64,000 nt of DNA from Flammeovirgaceae bacterium (GCA_016712035.1 JADJRT010000001.1:868001-932000), one strand, 5' to 3'. Numbered from the stretch's first letter, positions 36,756 through 46,399 are shown. The notes: generated by a model not told the origin, from the sequence alone. Program-made: numbers and translations.

Positions 36756-37592
36756 TTAGAATTGATGGTGAAAGTTGGCCAGTATAGATTGGCTAAGGGC
36801 CTTCATCTGCTGTGGAGTCTGAATGTTATACCAACCCAACTCATAATTTAATCCTGCACCCCAATGTGTATTGATCTGATAGTTGTAACCCATCGTCAAT
36901 GCGGGAGCAATAAATTTTGTTGGCCCTTCCCAGCTGGAATTATTAAAGAAACCTTTTACTTGTTTTTTATCCGGAGCTGATACAGTGTTGTCGTAGGGTA
37001 AGCGTGTAAGTAGTGCAGCCACCGGAATTCGAACGGATGCTGTAAACTGATGATATTCATTTACACGATGTTGTATTAACCCTTCCGGGCTAATGCTCAA
37101 CGCATTAAACATGCCTGCCGAGTTCCATCCCTGTGGGTAAAATAGTTCGTTCATAATTCGGCCACCAACGGCTACTTTAAAAGTAGACTCCTGGGTAGAA
37201 GGAATTTTATAATACGCACCCAGCGAAATCTTTCCGGCCATGAAGGACCCCCCAGCTGGAAACTTCTTGTCTTCCTTTTTTCCTTTATAGTCTTCTTCCT
37301 GAAAGTAGAGCGTCCTGTCTTTGTGGTACTTGGGTGCATTACTACCCAGTCTTACATCCAGATCGACTGAGAATAAGAATGTGTTGCTTTCCAAATTATA
37401 GAACAGGCGCAGGTTTTTGGGCTTGCTTTGGTATACCAAAGGAGAAGAGTTTTTGTCCAGGTAAGTGAACGAGCCAATACCAAGGGCTAGCCCAATCCGG
37501 TTTTCTAACGGCATCCACGGTCTGTTTTCATAGTCTTGTGCATGGCTTAGCCCAGTGACAAAAAGGGCTACGAGAGTTAGTATTGATTTCAT
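36756..37592 (-). CDS. Predicted outer-membrane beta-barrel protein
   Basis: The 278-residue protein has a signal peptide (MKSILTLVALFVTGLSHAQ) and alternating strands with aromatic girdle residues (LRLFYNLESNTFLFSVDLDV, LGAYYKIPSTQESTFKVAVG), ending ILANFHHQF, with the terminal Phe common in barrels. No family is recognised. It shares a leftward operon with the S41 protease and is separated by 97 bases from the AraC-type gene, so the three may respond to the same signal. Confidence 0.7.
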   Translation of the reverse strand: MKSILTLVALFVTGLSHAQDYENRPWMPLENRIGLALGIGSFTYLDKNSSPLVYQSKPKNLRLFYNLESNTFLFSVDLDVRLGSNAPKYHKDRTLYFQEEDYKGKKEDKKFPAGGSFMAGKISLGAYYKIPSTQESTFKVAVGGRIMNELFYPQGWNSAGMFNALSISPEGLIQHRVNEYHQFTASVRIPVAALLTRLPYDNTVSAPDKKQVKGFFNNSSWEGPTKFIAPALTMGYNYQINTHWGAGLNYELGWYNIQTPQQMKALSQSILANFHHQF

Positions 37593-37688
37593 TTTTCAAC
37601 TTTTTTAATTGATGAGATGAACGGATTTGGTTCAGAAAGTTGCTCCATGGATGTTGTCTAAAGGTCCATTCCAATCCGTTTGGACTGA

Positions 37689-38846
37689 TTATGCAGCTTT
37701 GGACTGACTTTCCAGATATTCAGATGGAGTCATTCCCGTTTTTTTCTTGAATACAGAATAAAAAGAAGCCTTAGAATTAAATCCCGCTTCCTGGGCAATG
37801 CCTAACAGACTTAGGTGTTTTTTGTCAGGGCGAGCGGCAAACTGTTTAAAGGCGCCTACCCGGTAGTCGTTGATAAGGTCAAAAAAATTTCCAGAATAGC
37901 AGGAATTGATTGCCTGCGAAAGCTGGTGCCGTGGAATGCCGACAGCTGTGGAAAGCTGCGTGAGCGTGAGGTCATTTTTAAGATACAACTGTTGCTCGTG
38001 TAACACCCATTTTACTTTTTCAAATATTGAGCTGAGTTCATTGCTTTCTAGCGATGATTTTTTGTATTTCTCTTCCGGACGCGTATTGACTTCTTCGGGC
38101 GCGATTGGAACTTCCCTAACGATACCAAACAAAACAGGTTGCGTGAGTGCTTTGTACGAAAGCCAGTAAAATAGTAGTACGATGCCAATAAAATGAAACG
38201 AATACAAGTTTGAAAGTACAGGAACGTGCCAGGTTCGGGCAAAGAATGAAAATACCGCTAGCACGGTTGCCAGCAGGGTAAGAAGTAAAAATTGTTTTAA
38301 CCATTGGATTCGTAACGACTCCACTTCAGAGAATTCTTCATAGAGTTTTTTCTCAAAACGCAGATAGTAAACAAAAATGAAGGTTTGAAATAAAATGTGG
38401 AGCACGGAAACCAGCTGATTAATCCAGCCGAAATCATCACGCGAGGCCACTTCAAAATTTGTTAGCAGCGCGCGTTTCTCTGCTGCGCTCATTGAAAAGT
38501 AAGGGAGCATAATCGCAAAGAGGATAAGGAAGGGGGTAAACATCCAGAAGCTTTTCCAGACTTTATCTGGCTGAGTTTGCGTAATACATTGAACAAACAA
38601 AAAAATCAATGGCCAGTAAAGAGAACCGATTATCCACGATACCCGGCTTAAATGCGGAAAGGCAAGAAAAAAATCGCGGTTATCAAACCCCACCAATATC
38701 AAATGACCGGAAATAATGATTAAAAGAATAGCAAGAATACGATTAGCCGGCTGATTGATTTTTGTTCTAAAAAGCAATAGGGAAAGAAACAAGCCCTGAA
38801 TGCTTGCGGCTGAATAAATGATTTGAATAAGTAGAGTCGGATTCAA
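37689..38846 (-). CDS. AraC family regulator with an N-terminal membrane domain
   Basis: The 385-residue protein has seven hydrophobic segments in the first 230 residues and a C-terminal AraC-type double helix-turn-helix (about 280-380). The second helix carries LLGIAQEAGFNSKASFYSVF and KKTGMTPSEYL, the usual signature. It probably senses at the membrane and acts on DNA directly, likely including its own neighbours, the barrel and S41 protease genes. Confidence 0.9.
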   Translation of the reverse strand: MNPTLLIQIIYSAASIQGLFLSLLLFRTKINQPANRILAILLIIISGHLILVGFDNRDFFLAFPHLSRVSWIIGSLYWPLIFLFVQCITQTQPDKVWKSFWMFTPFLILFAIMLPYFSMSAAEKRALLTNFEVASRDDFGWINQLVSVLHILFQTFIFVYYLRFEKKLYEEFSEVESLRIQWLKQFLLLTLLATVLAVFSFFARTWHVPVLSNLYSFHFIGIVLLFYWLSYKALTQPVLFGIVREVPIAPEEVNTRPEEKYKKSSLESNELSSIFEKVKWVLHEQQLYLKNDLTLTQLSTAVGIPRHQLSQAINSCYSGNFFDLINDYRVGAFKQFAARPDKKHLSLLGIAQEAGFNSKASFYSVFKKKTGMTPSEYLESQSKAA

Positions 38847-38962
38847 GGCTTGTTAAATCATCAATGCCTTAAAAATATAAAATGAGAATCCAATTTCGAT
38901 AACTGGGCAAAAAGTTTGGCTAAATAGTTATAACTTTATTCATCAAAAAGATACCGCTACCT

Positions 38963-40199
38963 ATGCTTAAGTACCTTCTCCCGTGTCTTTGCATTATAGT
39001 CTCCTGTTCCAATCAAAAATCGGAGCCCCGCGTTTGGCAAAGCATAGAACAAAGATTACAAACTCAATTAATTACCGTAGCGGATGGCGGTCTTATTGAA
39101 TTGCCCGAGGGAAATTTCATGTTTACCAAAAGTCTGGCTATGGATGGTAAGTCGAACATAACGATTAAGGGCAAAGGTGCTGACAAAACCATTCTTTCTT
39201 TTAAAAACCAGTCCGAAGGAGCGCAAGGGTTGCTGATCACCAACGGAAATAATATTACACTGGAAGATTTTTCGATTGAAGACGCGAAAGGGGATAATTT
39301 AAAAGTGAGTGAGGTAAATGGCATTACGCTTAGAAGAATTAACTCAGTGTGGGCCGATGGCCCCAAAACGGAAAACGGTGCCTATGCGCTTTACCCTGTG
39401 CTATGCAAACATGTGCTTATAGAGGAATGTGTTGCCATGGGCTCTTCGGATGCCGGAATTTATGGGCCAATCCGATTCGGTCATTATCAGAAATAGTAAA
39501 GCTTACTGGAATGTAGCCGGTATTGAAAGTGAAAACTCACGGTGGGTGGAGATTTATGGAAACGAGGCCTACGAAAATACAGGCGGGATTCTTGTCTTTG
39601 ATTTACCAGGTCTTACTCAGTATGGGCATTCCACTAAAGTGTACAACAACAAAGTGTATGATAACAATCATGAAAACTTTGCGGCCAAAGGAAACATTGT
39701 AGCGAGCATTTTACCCGGCATAGGCTTTATGGTGTTGGCTACACATCAATTAGAGATAACAAAGAATGAAATTCGAAATAATAAAACAGTGGGCATAGGC
39801 GTGATCAGCTATGATTTGGTTGCCGCGTTGAACGAAGGAGAAGTGGAACAAGAAAGGTCTATTGGTGGCGTGCAGACGGTAAATAATAATTATTTGTTAG
39901 ACACGCTTTATAATCCATACCCCTATAAAATTTTTATCCATGATAACACCTATTCAAATAGTCATTGGTTTCCGGCTTTGGGTCATGATATTGGAAAATT
40001 GTTTATGATGAAGTCGTTTATGAGCCCACCCGATATTGCGTACGATGGCATTGCAAACCCTGAAAGAGCTAATCCTGAGTTTTGTGTTCAAGAAAGTGGA
40101 GATTTAACGGTTCTGAATTTAGATGCTGCCCATGATTTCGAAAATCTTACCAAGGGATTAAAACAGTTTGATTGTGTGGGCGTGAGTGCAGGAAGATGA
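38963..40199 (+). CDS. Parallel beta-helix repeat lipoprotein (TIGR03805-like), one frame break
   Basis: The reconstructed protein of about 411 residues starts with a lipobox signal (LCIIVSCSNQ), then right-handed beta-helix turns: GNNITLEDFSIEDA, NGITLRRINSVW, DSVIIRNSKAYWNVAG, SRWVEIYGNEAYENTGG. The frame shifts near 39463 (two bases lost or one gained), between SDAGIY and GQSDSV. Family members lie next to a diheme cytochrome of the TIGR03806 type, as here; the function of the pair is not established. The stop overlaps the cytochrome start (ATGA). Confidence 0.85.
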
Positions 40200-41257
40200 A
40201 AAACTATTTCCTTCTGTTCTATATCATTCTTTTTTCTTGCGGAACCAAGAAGCAGGAAATTGTTGCTGCCCGAACAAGAAGTAAGCATAGATTTATCATC
40301 ATTGGGCAAAGAGAAGCTTTCAGAGTATGGATTCTTTATCGGAGAACTAAAAAACTGGAACCCGCAGACGGAGTCATTCCCTATTCACTTAACGCGGCAC
40401 TTTTTACCGATTATGCCTGGAAGCAACGGTTTGTAAAAATCCCCAAAGGGTTGGAAGTTAATTTTAATAATGACGATGTGTTTGACGTTCCACAGGGCAC
40501 GGTGCTTATAAAAAATTTCTACTACCCAGCTGACTTTAGAAAACCGAAAGATAATATTCGAGTACTGGAAACAAGGTTGTTAATTAATGAAGCGGGCACA
40601 TGGAAGGCCTTGCCGTATCTTTGGAATGAGGAGCAAACCGAAGCGTATTTAAGTGTAGCCGGTAAAAATCTGGATGTTACCTGGAGCAACGAAGACGGGT
40701 TGGTGCAAACTGTGAAGTATTCGGTCCCGAATTTGAATCAATGTAAAGGTTGCCATTTGCGCGGTGATAAGGTGCAGCCCATCGGCCCATCGGCCCGTCA
40801 GTTAAATGGTGATTACACATATGCGCATGGAATGCAAAATCAATTGCTTTATTGGCAACAACAGCAATTAATTAATAACCTTCCAGCGCTTACGCAGATT
40901 TCAAAGCTGGCATCGTACGAAGATGAGACTGTCTCTATTGATGCAAGGGCTCGTGCCTGGCTCGAAATTAATTGTGCGCATTGTCATCGGGAAGATGGGC
41001 CTGCGAAAAATAGTGGGTTGCATTTGTTGGCAAGTGAGAAAAATTTATCTAAGGTGGGTTTGGGCAAAGCTCCGGTGGCAGCCGGCAAAGGATCGGGCGG
41101 ATTGCTTTATGATATTGTTCCTGGTAAACCAGATGAGTCGATTTTGCAGTTTAGAATTGAATCTGTGCATCCCGGTATCATGATGCCCGAGTTGGGCCGC
41201 TCGATTACACATAAAGAAGGAGTGGCGCTGGTGAGGAGATGGATAATGGAAATGTAG
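40196..41257 (+). CDS. Diheme c-type cytochrome lipoprotein (SO2930/TIGR03806-like), compensating frame breaks
   Basis: The protein of about 353 residues has a lipobox signal (IILFSCGTK) and two heme sites: CKGCH near residue 182 and CAHCH near residue 261, with axial-ligand regions such as IMMPELGR near the end. The conserved VIPYSLNAALFTDYAWKQRF block precedes the hemes. Between about 40261 and 40350 the frame is displaced, one base gained then one lost, so only about 30 residues there are garbled; the repaired stretch reads SEYGFFIGELKK, typical for the family. It is translationally coupled to the beta-helix protein. Confidence 0.88.
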   Translation: MKNYFLLFYIILFSCGTKKQEIVAARTRSKHRFIIIGQREAFRVWILYRRTKKLEPADGVIPYSLNAALFTDYAWKQRFVKIPKGLEVNFNNDDVFDVPQGTVLIKNFYYPADFRKPKDNIRVLETRLLINEAGTWKALPYLWNEEQTEAYLSVAGKNLDVTWSNEDGLVQTVKYSVPNLNQCKGCHLRGDKVQPIGPSARQLNGDYTYAHGMQNQLLYWQQQQLINNLPALTQISKLASYEDETVSIDARARAWLEINCAHCHREDGPAKNSGLHLLASEKNLSKVGLGKAPVAAGKGSGGLLYDIVPGKPDESILQFRIESVHPGIMMPELGRSITHKEGVALVRRWIMEM

Positions 41258-41311
41258 TCCCAGTATAATGTATGGAGCGCCTCGAATATTTTAACCTTTT
41301 TTTTGATTTGG

Positions 41312-42105
41312 TTATTTTTTATTGAGATTAGATTCAGTCTTCTTCCTTTCTTTTAAAAAGGCAGCAAGCCCGGAAACATCATCGGTGTTTAATATGTCAA
41401 CGCGAAATTCGATTAATTTCTTCCACGATTCAGGAAAATCAGGAATAGCCCAAAACCGAAAAGGTTTGTTCATGGCATGCGCAGCTTCAATAACACGGTT
41501 AATTTTTTCCTCATCGGAGTTAGTTAGCGCTCCTTTGCCATTCCACGATGAATAACTTCGAAAGTTAGCACTCACTAGTCGAATGCGTTTTTGTTGTTCG
41601 GGAGTATATGTAATTCCTGGTCGGCCATCAAAATGAATATAATCTGGGTAGTTGCTCCATAGTGCTGGTGCGGGCATGTTTCCACTAACAGTTATGAAAA
41701 GAGTTTTGCATTCAATCAGCTTTGGGTAATTTTTTAGTTTAGAGATTAGCGTATTCAGTGTTGCAACTCCTTCAGTTTTTAAATCAATCATTAAGGTCAA
41801 TGATAATCCCTTATCAGCGTAAGCGTGGCCGCCATTTTCTTCAATTAATTTATTGAGTAGATTCAGGTAAAGCGTTTCTAATGTTTTGTCTTTTTGAATC
41901 TGCTTACTTTCGTGAGCAACAAAGAGATTTTCATCGCTTAAAAAACATCAGCCTCAATAAATCCAACCTGCTCGTTGTAGGCAATTTGCAGGGGTATCGG
42001 CTTTTCATAATCATTGTGTGCAAAAATGTTAGCGGAAGTATATAATTGTGCCGTGCATGCTTGCGACAGAAAGATTAAAAGGAGTATAAAAAAGTATCGG
42101 ATCAT
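41312..42105 (-). CDS. PI-PLC/glycerophosphodiester phosphodiesterase-like secreted protein, one frame break
   Basis: The reconstructed protein of about 264 residues has a signal (MIRYFFILLLIFLSQACTAQ, possibly a lipobox). The TIM-barrel start is FAHNDYEKPIPLQ with the catalytic His, followed by GFIEADVFL with metal-binding acidic residues and LFVAHE. Family members cut glycerophosphodiesters or phosphatidylinositol-type lipids. A T is lost in the 7-T run near 41940. It is the last gene of a leftward operon with an Na+ symporter and inositol oxygenase, which points to inositol-containing substrates (inference). Confidence 0.82.
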
Positions 42106-42118
42106 TATACATTAAAGC

Positions 42119-43741
42119 TTACCAGAAAACGGTGTAAAGAGCGGTTAAGATTCCAAGTATAATGATCGAGTAAATTGCAAAAGCGGGTGTTACCCGAAAC
42201 ATATCTTTACTTACCTGCACTTCGTTTGTAGTTTCTTTTTTCATCAAACTCATTACAATCATCACCACCAAAATCAGTAAGAATGTAATTGACATCCGAT
42301 CAAGAAAAGGATAGTCTGGAAAAGCGCCATTCGTTAATGCAGGCAGAAATTTTAAAACGGTGGAAACCGGAATGGTTAATAGCGCACCAGCCATAGCCGC
42401 TGCCGAAGTGGTTCGCTTCCAAAAAATTCCCAAAAGGAAAATGGCCAGTACGCCTGGTGAAATAAAACCAACATACTCCTGAATAAACTGGTAAGCCTGA
42501 TCCAGTGTTTTTAATGCCGGTGCGACAAGGGCCGCTAACACCATCGAAATAATTACAGCCCACCGACCCGTAAGTACCAATTTTCGCTCGCTTGCATTCT
42601 TGTTAATAAATTTTTTATAAATATCTAAAGAGAAAATGGTTGAAATGCTATTCGCCTTACCTGCCAACGAGGCAACGACCGCAGCTGTCAGTGCAGCAAA
42701 GGCTACTCCTTTTAATCCGATAGGGAGTAAATTCATTAAGGTAGGGTAGGCATGATCTGGTTTTATTATTCCGGCTTCGTTCATCATTTCCTGCTGGAAT
42801 AACCCCTGCTCATGAAGTACGTACATGGCGATGCCAGGAAGCACGGCAATTACTGGGATCAACAATTTCAGAAAGGCGGCAAAGAGAAGGCCGTTGCGCG
42901 CTGTTTTTAAATCGGCCCCTAAAGCCCGTTGCACAATGTATTGATTGCAACCCCAGTAGCTGAGATTGTTTATCCACATGCCCCCTAAAAGAACTGATAA
43001 TCCGGGTAAGTCTTTATAGTATGCATGGTCTTTATCAAAAATCATGTGCAAATGGGTGTCGGCTTTTTCTTTTAATAAAGAAAGTCCTTTGAAAACATCG
43101 CTGCCATATCCAAAATGTTCGGATAAAAGAGTAAGCGAAAGATAGGCGGTAACTAAACCACCTAACATTAAAACAGCAACCTGAATTACATCGGTGTATC
43201 CGATCACCTTCATACCTCCCAAAGTAACAATGATGGCGAACACACTCAGGCCAACAACACACCATCCAAAACTTATGGTAGAAATAGAAGTGATGGCAAT
43301 CGCACCGAGGTAAATGATAGACGTAAGGTTTACAAAAATGTAGACGAGTAGCCAAAAAACAGTCATTACCGTGGCCACTCCATTGCTATACCGCTTCGCC
43401 AGAAATTGCGGCATGGTATAGATTTTATTTTTCAGGTAAACCGGAATAAGAAAAACAGCAACGATAATTAACGTAGCCGCAGCCATCCATTCATAGGTAG
43501 AAATGGCTAGTCCTAACGCAAAGCCCGAGCCCGACATGCCAATGAAATGTTCAGCAGAGATGTTAGACGCAATTAATGAAGCACCAATGGCCCACCACGT
43601 AAGCGAACCCTCGGCCAGAAAGAAATCTTTTGAATCGGGGGTAGCACTTTTCTTTTTTTGATAGACATAGTATCCATACGCGGAGACTACTACAAAGTAT
43701 AAAAGAAAAACAATGTAGTCGGCCGTGTGAAGTTTATGCAT
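42119..43741 (-). CDS. Sodium/solute symporter (SGLT-type SSS family), probably for inositol
   Basis: The intact 540-residue protein has about 14 membrane segments and SGLT features: SLIASNISAEHFIGMSGSGF (Na+ site region), LVYIFVNLTSIIYLGA, and GMWINNLSYWGCNQYIVQRA. Family members import sugars or myo-inositol with Na+. It lies between the inositol oxygenase gene (12 bases upstream) and the phosphodiesterase (13 bases downstream), which makes myo-inositol the most likely substrate. Confidence 0.9.
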   Translation of the reverse strand: MHKLHTADYIVFLLYFVVVSAYGYYVYQKKKSATPDSKDFFLAEGSLTWWAIGASLIASNISAEHFIGMSGSGFALGLAISTYEWMAAATLIIVAVFLIPVYLKNKIYTMPQFLAKRYSNGVATVMTVFWLLVYIFVNLTSIIYLGAIAITSISTISFGWCVVGLSVFAIIVTLGGMKVIGYTDVIQVAVLMLGGLVTAYLSLTLLSEHFGYGSDVFKGLSLLKEKADTHLHMIFDKDHAYYKDLPGLSVLLGGMWINNLSYWGCNQYIVQRALGADLKTARNGLLFAAFLKLLIPVIAVLPGIAMYVLHEQGLFQQEMMNEAGIIKPDHAYPTLMNLLPIGLKGVAFAALTAAVVASLAGKANSISTIFSLDIYKKFINKNASERKLVLTGRWAVIISMVLAALVAPALKTLDQAYQFIQEYVGFISPGVLAIFLLGIFWKRTTSAAAMAGALLTIPVSTVLKFLPALTNGAFPDYPFLDRMSITFLLILVVMIVMSLMKKETTNEVQVSKDMFRVTPAFAIYSIIILGILTALYTVFW

Positions 43742-43753
43742 CTACAAACCCCT

Positions 43754-44626
43754 TCAGAATTTCAGCGATGCGGGTAGATACTTAGCCACCAGATCTTCGT
43801 AGTAAGGTTTTAATACTTTCCAATCAGGCGGAATTGGATTTTTAGAATATAGATCGTATGGATTAAAAAGTTTTACGGCTTTAAACATTTCGCGATCATG
43901 CGCATCCAACAAATGATCATACGCGTGTTCTCGATGTTGCGCATAAAAGGAATGGTAACGCAGCATGTATAAACCTTCTTCAGGCATCTGCCCTTTTACC
44001 ATGTGATATACATATTCATCGTGACCCCACGACATGGTTACATTTCTCAATCCACAATTAGGTTCATACACACCATACTTGGTGTTGTATTCAGGATTTG
44101 TACTGTCGGGATTACTCTGAAAAAATTCTGGATAAACAATTTTATCGGAATGAGCGCAACCTACCGGAAAGGTGTCACCCACCACAGCCCATTGTGGCTC
44201 ACCAAATAAACAAAGCACTTTGCCCATGTCGTGCACCAAGCCAACCAGCACCATCCAATCGGGATGCCCATCTCTGCGAATGGCTTCTGAAGTTTGAAGT
44301 AAATGTTGCCATTGATCAAGATCAGTATCCGGATCGGAGTCATCAACCAACTGATTTAAAAAATTAAAAGCCTCCCAAATGGGCATTTCTTTTTTCTTGA
44401 ATGCGAGAAATTCTTCTCGTTTTTTATTAACAAAATCAAAAGTCTGATAGGTGTGGTTTAAGCGATAGAATTCGCGCACCGTATCCCGTTCAGGATTATC
44501 GTAATTTCTGTATTCTTCGGTAGCTTTAGACGTGGCTATTTTTTCGGGATCAGGATACCTCCTCAATAAATCCTCTTCCCATTCATCCAGATTTTTCAGC
44601 GGACCCGCTTCAACTTGATTTTTCAT
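43754..44626 (-). CDS. Inositol oxygenase (MIOX)
   Basis: MIOX cleaves myo-inositol to D-glucuronate with O2 at a mixed-valence di-iron site. The intact 290-residue protein covers the whole family: NHTYQTFDFVNKKREEF, LNQLVDDSDPDTDLDQWQHL, the HD-type iron motif VGLVHDMGKVLCLFGEPQW, GCAHSDKIV, and MSWGHDEYVYHM and MLRYHSFYAQHREHAY with the later His ligands. MIOX is best known from animals and plants and is sporadic in bacteria. It is the first gene of a leftward operon with a symporter and a phosphodiesterase. Confidence 0.95.
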   Translation of the reverse strand: MKNQVEAGPLKNLDEWEEDLLRRYPDPEKIATSKATEEYRNYDNPERDTVREFYRLNHTYQTFDFVNKKREEFLAFKKKEMPIWEAFNFLNQLVDDSDPDTDLDQWQHLLQTSEAIRRDGHPDWMVLVGLVHDMGKVLCLFGEPQWAVVGDTFPVGCAHSDKIVYPEFFQSNPDSTNPEYNTKYGVYEPNCGLRNVTMSWGHDEYVYHMVKGQMPEEGLYMLRYHSFYAQHREHAYDHLLDAHDREMFKAVKLFNPYDLYSKNPIPPDWKVLKPYYEDLVAKYLPASLKF

Positions 44627-44777
44627 AATACGTTGCTAATTAGTCTACTAAGGTCGTAAAAAAATTTGATATTGATAGATTGAGCAAATGGTGTCGTTTA
44701 AGCGACAAGACTGACAAAAATGAAAACGATCACATGCTTTTGGGGATTCGCTGCGTTAAAATTGTAATTTTAATCCT

Positions 44778-45425
44778 ATGAAAGTAAACTCATTTTTTAC
44801 CCTTGCATTACTACTAGTTGCATTAGTCTCTTGTGAGGCTCAGAAGAAAGGGAGTGATTCAAAAGTTAACATCACTTCACTCAAACCACCAACGGGCAAA
44901 GCGATTGCAGCGTTTGCGGAAGGCTGCTTCTGGTGTTCCGAACATATTTTTGAAGCCGTGGTTGGTATTGATTCAGCTGTTTCGGGTTATGCCGGGGGCA
45001 CAACCAAAAACCCAACCTATGAACTTGTAAATACTGAAACGACTGGCCATGCCGAAACAGTTTTAGTGTACTACGATCCGAAAGTGATTAGCTACGAAGA
45101 GTTGACGCAAGTATTTTTTACCTCACATGATCCAACCACAAAAGACCGCCAGGGCCCGGATCACGGTTCTTCCTACCGTTCCATTTTGTTTTACCTAACG
45201 GCCGAAGAGAAAGCGATCGCTGAGAAGTCGTTGGAGAGTTTTACTAAATCAGGACTTTATAAAAACCCGATCGTTTCTGAAATTAAAAAGCTAACGGAGT
45301 TTTATCGGGCGGAAGGTTATCATCAGGATTTTATTGAGCATAATCCCAATCAAAGTTATGTGCGGGGCGTTTCCATTCCCCGCTTTGAGTTGTTTAAGAG
45401 AACTTATAAGGGAAACTTGAAGTGA
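44778..45425 (+). CDS. msrA: Peptide-methionine (S)-S-oxide reductase MsrA, exported
   Basis: MsrA reduces S-sulfoxide of methionine in damaged proteins. The 215-residue protein has the catalytic GCFWCSEHIFEAV motif and the downstream VSGYAGGTTKNPTYE, RQGPDHGSSYRS and YHQDFIEHNP blocks. The N-terminus is a signal with a lipobox-like LVSCEAQ, so it probably acts in the periplasm. It converges with the small gene at 45426. Confidence 0.96.
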   Translation: MKVNSFFTLALLLVALVSCEAQKKGSDSKVNITSLKPPTGKAIAAFAEGCFWCSEHIFEAVVGIDSAVSGYAGGTTKNPTYELVNTETTGHAETVLVYYDPKVISYEELTQVFFTSHDPTTKDRQGPDHGSSYRSILFYLTAEEKAIAEKSLESFTKSGLYKNPIVSEIKKLTEFYRAEGYHQDFIEHNPNQSYVRGVSIPRFELFKRTYKGNLK

Positions 45426-45629
45426 TTACAGCTCTCTGATTTCGAAATCTTTTCCTCTTCCGAATTTTATGGTGTCCTTGAGTAGGTACCGCACCAGCGT
45501 GTGCAGATCTTTTACTTTAAAATCGCCATTGACTAAAATCCGTTCGATTTCAAATTCATACTTGTCACCCAAATTGACAAGTCGATACTTTTTTCCTACA
45601 CGCAGTACATCAAAAGAAAGTCCGGCCAT
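45426..45629 (-). CDS. Small conserved protein of unknown function (67 residues)
   Basis: The protein begins MAGLSFDVLRVGKKYRLVN and continues through KYEFEIERILVNGDFKVKDL to LRYLLKD and FGRGKDFEIREL. No membrane segment or catalytic motif is seen. It overlaps the GroES-like gene by one base at its start and ends next to msrA, so it is probably co-expressed with the chaperonin-like protein. Function unknown. Confidence 0.7.
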   Translation of the reverse strand: MAGLSFDVLRVGKKYRLVNLGDKYEFEIERILVNGDFKVKDLHTLVRYLLKDTIKFGRGKDFEIREL

Positions 45630-46003
45630 TACAAATCCTCTTCGCGTTCCAACATCAAAATGGAAGCCTGTGGAACAATAAAAAGTTTTTGACCTTCGTA
45701 CATCACTTCAATGGCGCCTCGCTGAAGAAAGATAGCCAGATCACCTTCCTGCGCTTGCAGAGGTAAATATTTTATTTGATCCTCTTTCCCTTTCCAAAGA
45801 TCGTCTTCATCGGCTGGCATGGGCAACGGATAGCCTGGCCCTACTTTGATCACAAATCCTTTTTGAATTTTTTCTTTTTCTTGTACTCCAGGTGGCAGGT
45901 ATAAACCACTATCCGTTTTTTCAGATTCTTTCGCGGGTCGAATCAATACACGATCGCCAACAACAATTAGTTTTTTTAGTTTGTTGTCTGCTGTAAGTTT
46001 CAT
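45629..46003 (-). CDS. GroES-like co-chaperone family protein
   Basis: The 124-residue protein carries the GroES fold: KLIVVGDRVLIRPAKESEK, SGLYLPPGVQEKEKIQKGF, VIKVGPGY and a C-terminal strand set QEGDLAIFLQRGAIEV and LFIVPQASILML. It is longer than the usual 90-100 residues because of a loop after GPGYPLPMP (about 30 residues). No groEL is in this window. It may be a stand-alone GroES variant and not the main chaperonin partner. Confidence 0.85.
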   Translation of the reverse strand: MKLTADNKLKKLIVVGDRVLIRPAKESEKTDSGLYLPPGVQEKEKIQKGFVIKVGPGYPLPMPADEDDLWKGKEDQIKYLPLQAQEGDLAIFLQRGAIEVMYEGQKLFIVPQASILMLEREEDL

Positions 46004-46014
46004 GGTAAGAAAAA

Positions 46015-46389
46015 TTATTTCTTGCGTGTAGCTTTAAAAGGGAAAGTCATTCCTCCGCCTGCCATGCCGCCCTCGATATCATCCACGATCAAAGCCGCAT
46101 CAAAATAGACGGGTGTTCCCTGATAATCAAATTCACCCGACATTTTTTTAGTTTCCTTATTGTATATAAATTTTTCGATGGTTATCGCCCCACCATTTAC
46201 CTCTAGTTTAGCTGAATGAACTTTATCTACTTCACTGATCGTCATCACTCCATTAAAATCGCCTTCAGGAGTTCCTGTAATGGAATAGTCCCAAAGGCCG
46301 GTTGGTGAGGGGGCCTTTGATGCCGTCTTCGTAGAGGCGCATGAAGAAATGATTAACAGACTCAGAACAAAATAGAATACAGTTTTCAT
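46015..46389 (-). CDS. Small lipoprotein of unknown function
   Basis: From the ATG at 46389 the protein has 124 residues. The signal ends in a clear lipobox (LLIISSCAST). The mature part alternates short strands (GLWDYSITGTPEGDFNGVM, KKMSGEFDYQGTPVYFDAAL), suggesting a small beta-sandwich or lipocalin-like fold. An earlier start would extend into the rmuC end without adding recognisable sequence. It is 11 bases from the GroES-like gene and probably co-transcribed with it. Confidence 0.75.
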   Translation of the reverse strand: MKTVFYFVLSLLIISSCASTKTASKAPSPTGLWDYSITGTPEGDFNGVMTISEVDKVHSAKLEVNGGAITIEKFIYNKETKKMSGEFDYQGTPVYFDAALIVDDIEGGMAGGGMTFPFKATRKK

Positions 46390-46399
46390 ATGGTTTTTA

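Noticed and set aside
43754..44626. Contaminating eukaryotic inositol oxygenase
   Set aside because: The gene is in a tight bacterial operon with normal neighbours and MIOX is known from some Bacteroidota.
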